Shown here in pieces: positions 6,648-16,448 of a stretch of DNA of 64,000 bases. The notes below the pieces were generated by a model. The model did not search any database. It was not told where the DNA came from and worked only from the letters and a program-made list of their open reading frames with translations. Source of the stretch: Bacteroidota bacterium (GTDB taxonomy: Bacteria; Bacteroidota; Bacteroidia; Bacteroidales; FEN-979); assembly GCA_026391835.1 (NCBI GenBank), contig JAPLDF010000005.1, forward strand, positions 21,575 to 85,574, written 5' to 3'. The translations under genes and the position numbers were made by a program. Position 1 is the stretch's first letter; every line of letters starts with the position of its first letter.

Positions 6648-9329
6648 CTAATTTTTTTTCAGCAATTTTTTAATCTCGTTCAATTTCATCAGCGCTTCAA
6701 CCGGTGTGAGGGTGTTTATTTCAGTATTCAGGATGTCCTCCTTGATCTGCTGCAGCAGCGGATCGTCAAGCTGGATAAAGCTCAGCTGGTAGCCTGTTCC
6801 GGCTTGTGCAGCCCTGGCACCTTTTGTCCGGAGTTGCTTCCCGAGGCCTTCGGCCGTATGGCTCTCCTCAAGCTGGTGCAGCATCTCCCCTGCCCTTTCA
6901 AGGACAGACTGGGGCATTCCCGCCATTTTCGCCACATGGATTCCGAAACTGTGTTCGCTCCCGCCCGGCAGCAGCTTCCGCAGGAAGATGACCTTGTTCT
7001 GTATCTCCTTTACGGCAACATGATAATTTTTGATGCGCGGCATAAGCCCTGCCATCTCGTTCAGTTCGTGGTAATGGGTGGCAAAGAGCACTTTGGGTTT
7101 GAACAGCGGGTGCTGGTGCAGGAATTCGGCAATGGCCCAGGCAATGCTGATGCCGTCGTAGGTGCTGGTGCCCCTGCCTATCTCATCAAGCAGGATCAGG
7201 CTCCGGTTTGAAATGTTGTTGAGAATGCTGGCCGTCTCATTCATCTCCACCATGAAGGTCGATTCTCCGGAGGAGATGTTGTCGGAGGCCCCTACCCGTG
7301 TAAACACCTTGTCGACCAGGCCAAGTACGGCACGGTCGGCAGGTACAAAACTCCCCATCTGCGCCATCAGGACGATGAGCGCGGTTTGGCGGAGCAGGGC
7401 CGATTTCCCGGACATGTTCGGCCCGGTGAGTATGATGATCTGCTGCGAGCGGTCGTCAAGATATACATCATTGGCAATGTAATCCTCGCCTGGTTTCATC
7501 TGCCGCTCAATGACCGGGTGACGGCCATTTTTAATATTGAGGATAAAGGTATCGTTGAGCTCAGGACGCACATACCGGTATTTCACCGCACTGGAAGCAA
7601 ATGAAACGAGCACATCAAGCCTTGCCACCAGCGAAGCGTTGAGCTGAACAGGCTGGATGTAATCGGCCAGGAACAGGATCAGGTCGCTGTATAGTTTCAA
7701 TTCGATCTCGAGCATCTTCTCCTCCGCATGAAGGATCTTCTCCTCGTATACTTTCAGCTCCTCGGTGATATATCTTTCGGCATTCACCAGGGTTTGCTTG
7801 CGCTGCCAGCCGGCCGGCACCTTTTCCTTGTGCAGGTTTGTCACCTCCAGGTAATAGCCGAACACGTTGGTAAAGCCGATTTTCAGGGAGGTGATGCCGG
7901 TGCGTTCGATCTCCCGCTGCTGGATCTGCAACAGGAAATCCTTCCCCGAGTAGGCCATCGCCCGGAGTTCATCCAGTTCGGGATTCAGCCCGCTGCGGAT
8001 GATGTTCCCCTTGATTGCAAGGGCAGGGGGATCGGGGTTAATTTCGCGTTCGATGCGTTCGCGCACCAGGTTGCAGATGTTCAGCTGGTCGCCGATTTTC
8101 TGCAGCCCGTCATTGCCGGAGGTTTCACACAGTCCCTTTACGGCTTCGATGGAATCGAGGGCCCTTTTCAGGTAGACCATCTCCCTCGGGTTTACGCGTG
8201 CAACGGCCACCTTTGAGATGAGCCTTTCCAGGTCGCCGATCTGCTGGAAATGGTGCCTGAACTGGTCGGAAGTCTCCGTATTTGTTGTAAAATATTCCAC
8301 GGCATCGAGCCGTTCCTCTATGGGCTGGCGGTTCTTCAGCGGCAGGATGATCCATCTGCGCAACTGGCGCGAACCCATCGGGGATACTGTTTGATCGAGT
8401 ACATCCAGCAATGTTTTCGCATTTTCGTTGACCGAACTCAGCAACTCCAGGTTGCGGATGGTAAAACGGTCGAGCCACAGGTAATGGTCCTCTTCGATCC
8501 GGCTCAGCTTGCAGATGTGCTGCACCTTGTCGTGCTGCGTTTCGGCAAGGTAGTGCAGGGCCGCACCGGCTGCGATCACGCCCATGTCAAGGTTTTCGAC
8601 GCCAAATCCCTTCAGCGATGCCGTTCCGAATTGTTTGAGGAGCAGATCGTGTGAGAAGTCGGTTGTAAAAACCCAGTCATCAAATGTTGAGATGTAAAAT
8701 TTGCTGCCAAATAATTCGGTAAACTCCTGTCGCTTGTTCTTCTGGATGATCACTTCACTGGGCCTGAAACTCTGGATCAGTTTGTCGATATACTCAAAAC
8801 TCCCCTGCGCCAGGTAAAACTCGCCGGTTGAAATATCCAGGAAGGAGATCCCCGAAGTTTTTAATTCAAGGTGCACCCCTGCGAGGAAGTTGTTCTCTTT
8901 CTGTTCAAGAATTTTATCATGGTACGAAACACCCGGGGTTACCAGTTCGGTAACACCCCGTTTGACGATCGTTTTGGTAAGTTTAGGATCTTCAAGCTGG
9001 TCACAGATGGCTACCCGCAAACCTGCCTTCACCAGTTTCGGCAGGTACAGGTCGAGCGAATGGTGCGGGAAACCTGCAAGTTCCATGTACGTCCCGGAAC
9101 CATTGGCCCGGCGGGTAAGCACAATACCCAGGATGTTCGATGCCCGGATGGCATCCTCGCCGAAGGTCTCGTAAAAATCACCTACCCTGAAAAGCAGCAG
9201 CGCATCGGGATACTTCGCCTTGATGGCGTTGTACTGCTTCATCAGGGGAGTTTCGGCAGATTCTTTGGGTTTGGCCATTCTTTCCTTGATTTTTTTTTTC
9301 AAAGGTATGGAGGGTGGATTAGACTGCAT
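6648..9329 (-). CDS. mutS: DNA mismatch repair protein MutS
   Basis: 893 residues from the most upstream ATG. An ATG at codon 18 ([16 protein letters not shown]) would also give a full protein and may be the real start. The N-terminal mismatch-binding domain contains RVGDFYETF (residues 49-56), with the Phe-x-Glu pair that stacks on the mispaired base. The connector, lever and clamp regions follow. The ATPase domain has Walker A GPNMSGKS (636-643) and Walker [11 protein letters not shown] (711-720), with the TSTYDG signature after it. It recognises mismatches and small loops and recruits MutL. Its start region lies back to back with the SpoU methyltransferase promoter, and two tRNA genes follow it. 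Confidence 0.97.
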   Translation of the reverse strand: MQSNPPSIPLKKKIKERMAKPKESAETPLMKQYNAIKAKYPDALLLFRVGDFYETFGEDAIRASNILGIVLTRRANGSGTYMELAGFPHHSLDLYLPKLVKAGLRVAICDQLEDPKLTKTIVKRGVTELVTPGVSYHDKILEQKENNFLAGVHLELKTSGISFLDISTGEFYLAQGSFEYIDKLIQSFRPSEVIIQKNKRQEFTELFGSKFYISTFDDWVFTTDFSHDLLLKQFGTASLKGFGVENLDMGVIAAGAALHYLAETQHDKVQHICKLSRIEEDHYLWLDRFTIRNLELLSSVNENAKTLLDVLDQTVSPMGSRQLRRWIILPLKNRQPIEERLDAVEYFTTNTETSDQFRHHFQQIGDLERLISKVAVARVNPREMVYLKRALDSIEAVKGLCETSGNDGLQKIGDQLNICNLVRERIEREINPDPPALAIKGNIIRSGLNPELDELRAMAYSGKDFLLQIQQREIERTGITSLKIGFTNVFGYYLEVTNLHKEKVPAGWQRKQTLVNAERYITEELKVYEEKILHAEEKMLEIELKLYSDLILFLADYIQPVQLNASLVARLDVLVSFASSAVKYRYVRPELNDTFILNIKNGRHPVIERQMKPGEDYIANDVYLDDRSQQIIILTGPNMSGKSALLRQTALIVLMAQMGSFVPADRAVLGLVDKVFTRVGASDNISSGESTFMVEMNETASILNNISNRSLILLDEIGRGTSTYDGISIAWAIAEFLHQHPLFKPKVLFATHYHELNEMAGLMPRIKNYHVAVKEIQNKVIFLRKLLPGGSEHSFGIHVAKMAGMPQSVLERAGEMLHQLEESHTAEGLGKQLRTKGARAAQAGTGYQLSFIQLDDPLLQQIKEDILNTEINTLTPVEALMKLNEIKKLLKKN

Positions 9330-9334
9330 TCGTT

Positions 9335-9365
9335 TTGTTGATAAAATTCGATAAAACTATCTTTG
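9335..9365 (+). promoter_or_regulatory. Bacteroidota-type promoter of the SpoU methyltransferase
   Basis: TATCTTTG at 9358-9365 matches the -7 box TAnnTTTG. A TTG pair (TTGTTG, 9335-9340) lies 17 bases upstream at the place of the -33 element. It ends 23 bases before the ATG at 9389 and overlaps the region upstream of the divergent mutS. Confidence 0.75.
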
Positions 9366-9388
9366 CAGAAAAATGAAACCTGTAACGC

Positions 9389-9931
9389 ATGAGAAAACTT
9401 ACCATGCCGGAATTGCAACGGCTCACCATCGAAGAATTCAAGGCGTCGGAAAAGCTGCCGGTTGTGGCCGTACTTGACAATATCCGCAGCCAGAACAACA
9501 TCGGGAGTGTCTTCCGCACTGCCGACGCCTTCCGCCTGCAGAGCGTTTACCTATGCGGGATCACGGCAACCCCGCCCCATCGCGAAATCCATAAAACCGC
9601 GCTTGGCGCCACCGAATCCGTGAACTGGGTGTACAAGGCTACCACCCTCGAAGCAGTTAGCGAACTTATTGCAGCAGGATTCACAATCCTGGCGGTTGAG
9701 CAGGCCGAGGGAAGCATCTCACTTCCGGATTACCACCCTGCCGCAGGCGAGAAACTGGCCATTATCTTTGGAAATGAGGTAAATGGCATAGATGACGAGG
9801 TGCTTCCGTTTGTGAACGGCTGCATCGAAATTCCCCAATTCGGAACAAAGCATTCCATCAATGTTTCGGTAGCTGTTGGGATTGTGATATGGGATTTATT
9901 TGGCAAGATAAATAGTTTTCAAAACAAATGA
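9389..9931 (+). CDS. SpoU/TrmH-family RNA 2'-O-methyltransferase
   Basis: 180 residues, the short form of the family without an N-terminal RNA-binding extension. The three SPOUT motifs are present: DNIRSQNNIGSVFRTADAF (motif 1, with the catalytic Arg/Asn), IIFGNEVNGI (motif 2) and IEIPQFGTKHSINVSVAVGI (motif 3). These form the trefoil knot that binds S-adenosylmethionine. The family methylates a ribose 2'-OH in tRNA or rRNA. The exact nucleotide cannot be told from sequence. The gene is transcribed alone from a clear promoter, divergent from mutS. Confidence 0.92.
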   Translation: MRKLTMPELQRLTIEEFKASEKLPVVAVLDNIRSQNNIGSVFRTADAFRLQSVYLCGITATPPHREIHKTALGATESVNWVYKATTLEAVSELIAAGFTILAVEQAEGSISLPDYHPAAGEKLAIIFGNEVNGIDDEVLPFVNGCIEIPQFGTKHSINVSVAVGIVIWDLFGKINSFQNK

Positions 9932-10122
9932 AACCTTGATTGCTTTTGGCCGTACAAGAAAAAAAAGAAAATATTTTTCCATTTTCAGTTCAAATTATTT
10001 AATTTTACACCCTGAAATAAACCAACAGTTGCAACTTGCTTAAATTCAACTTATTACCAGTATCAACCGAATATTGTTCATTTTCAAACTAAAAATTCAG
10101 CCGAATAACTCATTATATATAT

Positions 10123-10130
10123 TATATTTG
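10123..10130 (+). promoter_or_regulatory. -7 box (TATATTTG) upstream of the OmpA-TPR gene
   Basis: TATATTTG matches TAnnTTTG. It sits 45 bases before the ATG at 10176 in a very AT-rich 240-base intergenic stretch in which I see no gene. No convincing TTG is present at -33, so the call rests on the -7 box and its position. Confidence 0.5.
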
Positions 10131-10175
10131 CTCAATCAGTAAACAAAATCAATTTATAATTAAAATTTCTACCGT

Positions 10176-12764
10176 ATGAAAAATTTTTATCAAACCCTGT
10201 CGACCGCACTGATCGTCTTTCTTATGATGATCGTGCCCATGGTTACGATGGCCCAGGCTCAGACGAAAGAGTCTCCCAAGAAAGAGGCAGCAAAAACTGA
10301 AACGCCAAAAGCTTCGAAGTGTGAGAAAGCACCTTCACACAGTTATTGGTCAGTTACTGCCTACGGAGCCCTGGACCAGTTCAACGGCGACTTGTCGAAA
10401 AACATCCTGTTCAATGATAAATGGATGTTTGGTGCAGGCGGAAGCATAACAAAACAATTCACCAGGGTAATAGGAGTCCGGCTGAGAGGCGGATGGGTTC
10501 CATTGTCCGGTTCAGTTACCGATAAACTGGTTTACCAAAAGGGCCAGCCATCTGCCATCATTTCCCAGAATTTCAAATCATGGGTTATTGAAGGTACTGT
10601 TGAAGGTACTGTGAACTGGGTAAACTGGATCATGGGTTACAAACCTGAAAGGTTCTTTTCTTCGTACCTTATCTTCGGCGTTGGTGCCGACCATACCCAG
10701 GGTGCAAAATTTAACAATTCCGATCCCCTTACCCCTATTGGTTATGTTGGTTACCCTTCGCACAAAGGCGCCGACAAATTCGGATATGGCAACAACAGCG
10801 GTATTGGCAGCTGGAACCTCGAGTTCAAAGCAGATGCAGGTATCGGGTTCGATTTCAACCTGAGCAAACACTGGTCCATCAATCCCGAATTCATCTGGAG
10901 ATGGAGGGATGGCGATGTGCTTGACATGACCATGGGCGGTGCCAAACAGGTGATCAACGACATGTACAGCGGTGTCAACCTTGGCATCACTTACAAATTT
11001 GCATACAGTGGCTGCAACCTGAAGGAGATGGCCAAGAATTACGAACTGATCAAATATGAAACATCACCTGCCGTTCTTGCCGAAAAGGGTGATTCAATCG
11101 TCGTAACCATAAAAGGAACCGTTCCCCCGAAATATTTCTGCCCGACAGCAGCCATGTATTTCCAGCCGGTTCTTACCTATGATGGTGGCAAATATGAACT
11201 CCCGTGCGGCACCCACCTTTATGGTGAGAAGTTAAGCGGCGAAGGAACGATGATCAAATACAAAGAAGGTGGTTCATTCACATACACCTGCAAATTCCCG
11301 TACAAACCCGAGATGAACACTTCACAGCTGGTGGTTGCGCCTGTCATTTACGAAGCCAAGGAAAAAGTCCTGATGAAAAAAGACGAGATCAAGGTTAAGG
11401 CCAAATTCATGGAATTACCTTCCCGCAACCTTGCCCCTGGCGTAATCTACACCTCAAAACGTGTTCAGCATGACGAGTTGACGCTCATCGCCGATCACGG
11501 GTACCAGAAAGAAGTGTTCCAGTCAAAATCAGGTGTCATCTATTTCAAAAAGAACAAATTTGACCTCGACCTGAAATACGGCATCAACAAGACTGATCCT
11601 GCCAAAAACGCACTTACCGACCTGAATACCTTTATCAAACAGGGATGGAAAATCAAGGACATTGCCATGAATGGTTATGCATCACCTGAAGGCGAAGAAA
11701 CCTTCAACGCAAACCTGTCTGAAAACCGTTCAAAAACCGGCAACAAGTGGATGCTTGACCAGTTCCAGGGCTGGGCAAAGGATGCCAACAAGGACAACAA
11801 GGACAAGAAAGCTGTGAAAGCCGCTGTTGAAGCCGCCGGGAAAGATGTGAACATGACCCTGCAGCATCACGGTCCGGATTGGAACGGATTCCTCAAAGCT
11901 GTTCAGAACAGCAACCTGAAAGACAAAGACAAAGTGCTCAACGTGATCAATTCAAATGTTGATGCCAACAAAAAGGAACAGGAAATCCGCAACATGATCC
12001 TGATCTATCCTGAAATCGAAAAAGATCTTCTTCCCGGCCTGCGTCGCAGCGAAATTACCGCTACCCTGTATGAACCGAGAATGACCGATGCTGAACTTCT
12101 CCAGTTTGGTGCTTCAAATCCCGAAAAACTGAAAGTTGAAGAACTTCTCTACGCTGCAACACTTACCAAGGACAACAAAGTAAAGGCAACCATCCTCGAG
12201 AATGCTGCAAAGCAATTCCCGGGCAGCTGGAAAGCGTTGAACAACGCTGCTGTTGCTGAAGTTGAAAATGGCAACCTTGCACGTGCCAGTGAACTGCTGA
12301 CCAAAGCACAGACTGTACAGCCGAACAACGGCATCATCGAAAACAACATCGGTGTTGTTGCTGCAAAACAGAAAGATCTGAAAAAAGCTGATGCACAGTT
12401 TAAGAAAGCAGCTACGCTTGGTGAGAATACCAATTACAACCAGGGCGTCCTCATGATCCCGAAAGGTGATTATCCAAAAGCACTCAACATGCTTGCCAAC
12501 GCAAAATGCACCTACAACCTGGGACTTGCCCAGCTGTTAAACGGCAACAATGCGGCTGCTGAAACTACATTGAAATGCGCTCCTGAAACTCCCGAAACTT
12601 TCTATTTGCTTGCTGTAACCTCAGCCCGTGCAAATAACAGCAAGGGACTTTTTGAGAACCTGATGAAAGCCTGCAAGGATGCCAGCCTGAAAGCCCAGGC
12701 CAAGGGCGACCGCGAATTCATCAATTTCGCAAGTACTCCTGAATTCCAGAATATTGTAAAATAG
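10176..12764 (+). CDS. OmpA-family outer membrane protein with TPR repeats
   Basis: 862 residues. The signal peptide ends near residue 28 (MVTMAQAQ) and is followed by a Lys/Glu-rich linker. Residues about 45-290 look like a beta-barrel with Gly/aromatic strands. After a beta-sandwich-like stretch (300-450), an OmpA-like peptidoglycan-binding domain starts near 452 (GVIYFKKNKFDLDLKYG) and contains NGYASPEGEETFNANLSENR. The C-terminal third has TPR-type helices (around 680-760, VAEVENGNLARASELL and KKADAQFKKAATLG). Proteins of this build are abundant outer membrane anchors in Bacteroidota. Its codon use is clean and GC is somewhat higher than nearby spacers, consistent with high expression. 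It has its own promoter box and terminator, so it is probably a single-gene unit. Confidence 0.88.
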   Translation: MKNFYQTLSTALIVFLMMIVPMVTMAQAQTKESPKKEAAKTETPKASKCEKAPSHSYWSVTAYGALDQFNGDLSKNILFNDKWMFGAGGSITKQFTRVIGVRLRGGWVPLSGSVTDKLVYQKGQPSAIISQNFKSWVIEGTVEGTVNWVNWIMGYKPERFFSSYLIFGVGADHTQGAKFNNSDPLTPIGYVGYPSHKGADKFGYGNNSGIGSWNLEFKADAGIGFDFNLSKHWSINPEFIWRWRDGDVLDMTMGGAKQVINDMYSGVNLGITYKFAYSGCNLKEMAKNYELIKYETSPAVLAEKGDSIVVTIKGTVPPKYFCPTAAMYFQPVLTYDGGKYELPCGTHLYGEKLSGEGTMIKYKEGGSFTYTCKFPYKPEMNTSQLVVAPVIYEAKEKVLMKKDEIKVKAKFMELPSRNLAPGVIYTSKRVQHDELTLIADHGYQKEVFQSKSGVIYFKKNKFDLDLKYGINKTDPAKNALTDLNTFIKQGWKIKDIAMNGYASPEGEETFNANLSENRSKTGNKWMLDQFQGWAKDANKDNKDKKAVKAAVEAAGKDVNMTLQHHGPDWNGFLKAVQNSNLKDKDKVLNVINSNVDANKKEQEIRNMILIYPEIEKDLLPGLRRSEITATLYEPRMTDAELLQFGASNPEKLKVEELLYAATLTKDNKVKATILENAAKQFPGSWKALNNAAVAEVENGNLARASELLTKAQTVQPNNGIIENNIGVVAAKQKDLKKADAQFKKAATLGENTNYNQGVLMIPKGDYPKALNMLANAKCTYNLGLAQLLNGNNAAAETTLKCAPETPETFYLLAVTSARANNSKGLFENLMKACKDASLKAQAKGDREFINFASTPEFQNIVK

Positions 12765-12787
12765 TTTTGTTTGCTGATTTTGAAAAG

Positions 12788-12822
12788 AGAGGGCGTCCTT
12801 AAAGGTCGTCCTCTTTTTTTTT
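12788..12822 (+). terminator. Terminator after the OmpA-TPR gene
   Basis: Arms AGAGGGCG (12788-12795) and CGTCCTCT (12807-12814) pair with one G-U, followed by a run of nine Ts. It lies 24 bases after the stop and between convergent genes. Confidence 0.85.
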
Positions 12823-12827
12823 CCTGT

Positions 12828-13472
12828 TTACTCCCCGAAAACAGGATCCTGGATGTGATGCATGCCCAGCGGATACTCCTGCATGATCAGCTCCTTCAGC
12901 CATAGATAGTCGCTGCGCCGGGCTACAAAATCCAACCCGTTGGTGTCAATGACAAGCACCCTTAGATCACTCTGCTGGCGCAGGAATTCAAGGTAACCTG
13001 TCTGGATTTTTTCGAGGTATTCAAACTGGATGTTCTGTTCGTAGGGACGGCCGCGCTTCTCAATATTTTTCTTGAGGTTTTCGAGGTTGAGGTACAGGTA
13101 AACGATCATGTCGGGCTTTGGGACGACCGAACTGACAATGGAGAACAGTTTGCTGTACAATCCGAATTCAAGTGGCTCCAGGTTCTTGCTGGCGAAAATC
13201 AACGACTTGAATATAAAGTAATCGGCCACCGTAAATGTCTTGAACATGTCGGAAGCATTGAACTGTGCTTTTAGCTGCTGGTAACGGTCGGCCAGGAACG
13301 ACAACTCCAGCGGAAATGCATACCGGGCTGGATCATCGTAAAATTTGGGAAGGAATGAATTTTCCTCGAACTGCTCAAGGATCAGCCTGGCATTGCACTC
13401 CTCCGCCAGCAGTGAGGCAAACGACGTTTTGCCCGCACCAATATTTCCCTCTATGACAACGTAATTATACAT
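12828..13472 (-). CDS. Deoxynucleoside kinase family protein
   Basis: An earlier ATG at 13505 exists, but the 11 codons it adds are made of heptamer repeat DNA (see 13476-13530). The real start is almost certainly the ATG at 13472 (MYNYVVIEGNIGAGKTSF), giving 214 residues. The P-loop GNIGAGKT is at residues 9-16, followed by a DR motif in SFLADRYQQLK and a later RGRPYEQNI arginine-rich lid-like segment. The family phosphorylates deoxyribonucleosides for nucleotide salvage. Which base is preferred is not clear. It lies directly downstream of folK on the same strand, with only the repeat tract between. Confidence 0.85.
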   Translation of the reverse strand: MYNYVVIEGNIGAGKTSFASLLAEECNARLILEQFEENSFLPKFYDDPARYAFPLELSFLADRYQQLKAQFNASDMFKTFTVADYFIFKSLIFASKNLEPLEFGLYSKLFSIVSSVVPKPDMIVYLYLNLENLKKNIEKRGRPYEQNIQFEYLEKIQTGYLEFLRQQSDLRVLVIDTNGLDFVARRSDYLWLKELIMQEYPLGMHHIQDPVFGE

Positions 13473-13475
13473 CCT

Positions 13476-13530
13476 AAATCGTAAATCTAAAATCGTAAAT
13501 CGCAAATCGTAAATCGTAAATCTAAAATCT
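13476..13530. repeat. 7-bp tandem repeat (unit AAATCGT) in the folK/dNK gap
   Basis: Seven consecutive heptamers plus a partial eighth: AAATCGT, AAATCTA, AAATCGT, AAATCGC, AAATCGT, AAATCGT, AAATCTA, AAATC. The first four bases after each step are constant (AAAT) and only the last bases vary. The tract fills the whole gap between folK and the kinase and includes the folK stop codon. On the coding strand it reads as TTTA/TTTG-rich words. Confidence 0.9.
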
Positions 13531-14070
13531 TACCGCTTTTGCCTGGTCCCCGCAATCCCGCAACAGCACCGAAATGGTCTTCTTCAGCAGGGGATGCACA
13601 AACTCCGGCGCAACTTCATGCATCGGGACAAGGGTGAACCTCCGCTCGTGCAGCCGCGGATGCGGGATCATCAGGCTGTCGGTAAATACAAGGCGCTGGC
13701 CATAGAAGAGAATGTCGAGATCGATCGTCCTTCCTGCATAGGCGGGAGCCTCCCCGGTTCCTGAACCATTACCAGCCCCGGGTGCCGCGGGAATGCCGCA
13801 GCCACAACCGTCAAACGGCCTGATCCTGCCAAGTTTCACTTCGATGGTCAATAATTTCTCAAGGAGGTCCTCCGGATCCAGGCCGGTATCGATTTCAACA
13901 ACCTGGTTAAGGAATGGAGTCGGATCTTCAAATCCCCATGGGGCCGTTTCGTACAGGGCCGATTTTTTAATGACCGTGCATGCCTCCGTGCCAAGCATTT
14001 CCACGGCCCGCGAAAGATATCCCTCCCGGTCGCCGCGGTTGCTGCCCAACAAAATATAAATTTCTTTCAT
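13522..14070 (-). CDS. folK: 2-amino-4-hydroxy-6-hydroxymethyldihydropteridine pyrophosphokinase
   Basis: 182 residues. The N-terminus ILLGSNRGDREGYLSRA and the ALYETAPWGFEDPTPFLNQV segment are diagnostic. The Mg/ATP motif TIDLDILFYG and HPRLHERRFTLVPM follow. It transfers pyrophosphate from ATP to the hydroxymethylpterin in folate synthesis. Between LGRIR and RTIDLDI, where the catalytic loop 3 normally has about 5-8 residues including a Trp, there is an insertion of about 25 residues rich in Gly, Ala, Pro and two Cys (FDGCGCGIPAAPGAGNGSG). This is unusual for a loop that closes over the active site. It is divergent from sppA, and the deoxynucleoside kinase follows. Confidence 0.93.
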   Translation of the reverse strand: MKEIYILLGSNRGDREGYLSRAVEMLGTEACTVIKKSALYETAPWGFEDPTPFLNQVVEIDTGLDPEDLLEKLLTIEVKLGRIRPFDGCGCGIPAAPGAGNGSGTGEAPAYAGRTIDLDILFYGQRLVFTDSLMIPHPRLHERRFTLVPMHEVAPEFVHPLLKKTISVLLRDCGDQAKAVRF

Positions 14071-14310
14071 CTGATAATGATTAAGTTACCGTATGTCACA
14101 AACCCGGTAAACCACAAAGCAATGATACAGGATTTAAGACCTTTTTTATACACCGGTTGCATATTGTTATTCACAAAATGCTGTTACCACCAGCCAGGAA
14201 CTCCATCGGGTTATCAAAGAAGTGAACTGCATTGTTTTTCATTTTCAGGAAAAGCTAAATTGATGGTACAAATAACCAATTTGTTTTAGATGGTCATTGC
14301 CCGGGGTTAG

Positions 14311-14403
14311 CCTCTCTGTGGTTCTCCGTGGCTTCTCCGTGTATCTCTGTGCAACAATTAATTACACTGAGAGCCATGGAGAAGACACAGAGGGTCACAG
14401 AGA
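14311..14403. repeat. Palindromic repeat of CTCTGTG words, 10-11 bp spacing
   Basis: The left arm has CTCTGTG, CTCCGTG, CTCCGTG and CTCTGTG at 14314, 14324, 14335 and 14345. The right arm has their complements CACTGAG, CATGGAG, CACAGAG and CACAGAG at 14365, 14375, 14386 and 14396. Step sizes are 10, 11, 10 in both arms, about one helical turn, around an AT-rich centre. It lies in the 525-base folK/sppA spacer. The rest of that spacer shows only a short open frame (about 14420-14575) that I cannot assign, and a possible sppA -7 box TACATTTG at 14564-14571. Confidence 0.85.
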
Positions 14404-14595
14404 AAAATAATTGTCACAGGACTTAGCAACACTGTTGGGAAAATTATCGGTTACGAGAACGTTGACAGCGCAACAGAAGCCCGGATTGTAACCTGCAAAC
14501 AATTCGAGCGTCTAGCCGGATGGCAATTGAGTTTACAGGCTCAAATAGTCGAAGTATATTTATTACATTTGTGAAGTATCAAAATTGAAACCATT

Positions 14596-16356
14596 ATGAA
14601 ACAGTTTTTCAAGTTCATGTTCGCCAGCATGCTGGGAACATTTTTACTCATCATCCTCGCAACCCTGGTCACTTTTGGCATCATTGCAGCCATTGTCGCC
14701 GCTGCTTCCAGTGAAGAAACGGTGATCTCAAAAAACACCCTGCTCCATGTGAAGCTCAACAAAGAGATTGCCGACCGCGGTTCAAAATCGAAATTCGTGA
14801 TGGGCTATGCAGGCCCCGAAAAGAATACCGGCCTCAATGATATCCTCGACAATCTCCAGAAAGCAAAAAAAGATGACAACATAGCCGGGATTTATCTCGA
14901 CCTGGGAGAGATTCCTGCGGGCATCTCCACCCTCGACGAAATCCGCGATGCCCTGATCGACTTCAAAACTTCCGGCAAATTTATCTGGGCCTACAGCGAA
15001 GGGTACTCGCAGAAATCATACTACCTGGCGACCGCCGCCGATAAAATCTACCTGAATCCCCAGGGCGCGGTTGATTTCAAGGGGCTGGCATCGGAAATGG
15101 TGTTTCTCAAAGGCATGCTTGAAAAGCTGGACATTAAAATGCAGATCATCCGGCATGGGAAATTCAAGGCGGCCACCGAGCCCCTGTTCCTTGATAAGAT
15201 GAGTCCTGAGAACCGCAAACAGATTACCGAACTGATCGGCGACATCTGGAACAAAATGCTCACAGGCATCGTTGAAACACGGAAAATCAGCAAGGCAGAA
15301 CTCAACAACATCGCCGACAGCCTTAAAATCCAGACGGCCCAGGATGCCCTGAAATACAAATTCGTCGACCAGCTGGTGTATAAAGACGAGCTGCTCTCCT
15401 TGTTTAAACAGAAAATGGCCATCGCCGAAAAGAAAAAGATCACCCTGGTCACCATGGACAACTACACATCCGTGGCTGATTCCAGGAAGCTATACACAGG
15501 CACCGATAAAATTGCCGTGATTTATGCCAGCGGTTCCATTGCAGGCGGCGAAGGCGACGACCAGAGCATCGGTTCCGAGCGTATTTCGAAGGCCATCAGG
15601 AAAGCCCGCGAAGATGAAAAGGTAAAGGCCATCGTGTTTCGCATCAACTCGGGGGGCGGCAGCGCCCTTGCCAGCGATGTGATCTGGCGTGAAGTCGATC
15701 TTGCCCGGAAGGTGAAACCGGTTGTGGCATCGTTCGGGGATGTGGCTGCAAGCGGCGGGTACTATATTGCATGTGCCGCAACAAAGATCATGGCCGATCC
15801 CACCTCCATCACCGGGTCTATCGGGGTTTTCGGCGTGATCCCCAACATGGAGGGGCTGTTCAGCAAGAAACTCGGCATCACCTTCGACTGGGCCATGACC
15901 AACAGGAACGGGGATTATATCCCGGTAATGAAACCGCTCTCCTCCTACCAGACCTTGCTGATCCAGCGCGACGTTGACCATATTTACGATGTGTTTACCG
16001 GAAAGGTGGCCGAGGGCCGCAACCTGAAAAAGGCCCAGGTCGACAGCATCGGCCAGGGGCGTGTATGGAGCGGCAGCGATGCGAAGACCATCGGGCTGAT
16101 CGATGACTTCGGCGGCTTGACAAAAGCCGTTGAACTGGCCGCCACCCTTGCCAAAACCAAGAATTACAGGATCCTCGCGCTTCCCGAACAAAAAGAGTGG
16201 TTCGAGGAACTGATCGACCAGATCACCGGCAATGACCCTTCTGCCAAGCTTAAAGAAGCACTGGGCACCGATTACCGCTACTATGAATATTATAAGGAAA
16301 TTCGTGAAATGAAGGGCGTACAGGCCCGGATGATGATGAACCTTGACATCAATTAA
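14596..16356 (+). CDS. sppA: Signal peptide peptidase SppA, 67K type
   Basis: 586 residues with an N-terminal membrane helix (about 13-37) and two tandem S49 peptidase domains, the long E. coli-like form. The N-terminal domain carries the catalytic lysine in GKFKAATEP (Lys191). The C-terminal domain carries the serine nucleophile in VAASGGYYIA (Ser386), after the NSGGGSA loop, with SITGSIGVFG following. The enzyme degrades signal peptides and small membrane peptides at the periplasmic face. A TACATTTG box 25 bases upstream is a likely promoter. The gene stands alone, divergent from folK and convergent with the DHOD-like gene. Confidence 0.96.
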   Translation: MKQFFKFMFASMLGTFLLIILATLVTFGIIAAIVAAASSEETVISKNTLLHVKLNKEIADRGSKSKFVMGYAGPEKNTGLNDILDNLQKAKKDDNIAGIYLDLGEIPAGISTLDEIRDALIDFKTSGKFIWAYSEGYSQKSYYLATAADKIYLNPQGAVDFKGLASEMVFLKGMLEKLDIKMQIIRHGKFKAATEPLFLDKMSPENRKQITELIGDIWNKMLTGIVETRKISKAELNNIADSLKIQTAQDALKYKFVDQLVYKDELLSLFKQKMAIAEKKKITLVTMDNYTSVADSRKLYTGTDKIAVIYASGSIAGGEGDDQSIGSERISKAIRKAREDEKVKAIVFRINSGGGSALASDVIWREVDLARKVKPVVASFGDVAASGGYYIACAATKIMADPTSITGSIGVFGVIPNMEGLFSKKLGITFDWAMTNRNGDYIPVMKPLSSYQTLLIQRDVDHIYDVFTGKVAEGRNLKKAQVDSIGQGRVWSGSDAKTIGLIDDFGGLTKAVELAATLAKTKNYRILALPEQKEWFEELIDQITGNDPSAKLKEALGTDYRYYEYYKEIREMKGVQARMMMNLDIN

Positions 16357-16441
16357 AAGTGTAAAGTGCAAAGTCAAAAGGCAAAATTATCGGGGTACTC
16401 CCGTAATTTTGCCTTTTAATTTTGCATTTTGATCTTTGAGT
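16356..16441. repeat. Inverted 7-bp-periodic repeat acting as two-way terminator
   Basis: The left arm is a heptamer series (AAAGTGT, AAAGTGC, AAAGTCA, AAAGGCA, AAATTAT). The right arm, read on the other strand, gives another series (AAACTCA, AAGATCA, AAATGCA, AAATTAA). The innermost parts are complementary: AAAAGGCAAAATTA (16376-16389) with TAATTTTGCCTTTT (16404-16417). This makes a long stem between the convergent ends of sppA and the DHOD-like gene, with T-rich flanks on both sides. Confidence 0.85.
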
Positions 16442-16448
16442 TTATCGG

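Noticed and set aside
14077..14289. A 70-codon frame between folK and sppA
   Set aside because: No recognisable motif, unusual residue composition and no start context; more likely chance.
14420..14575. Open frame of about 48 codons (VGKIIGYENVDSATEAR) before sppA
   Set aside because: Looks slightly protein-like, but it has no start, no family and overlaps the likely sppA promoter; not called as a gene.
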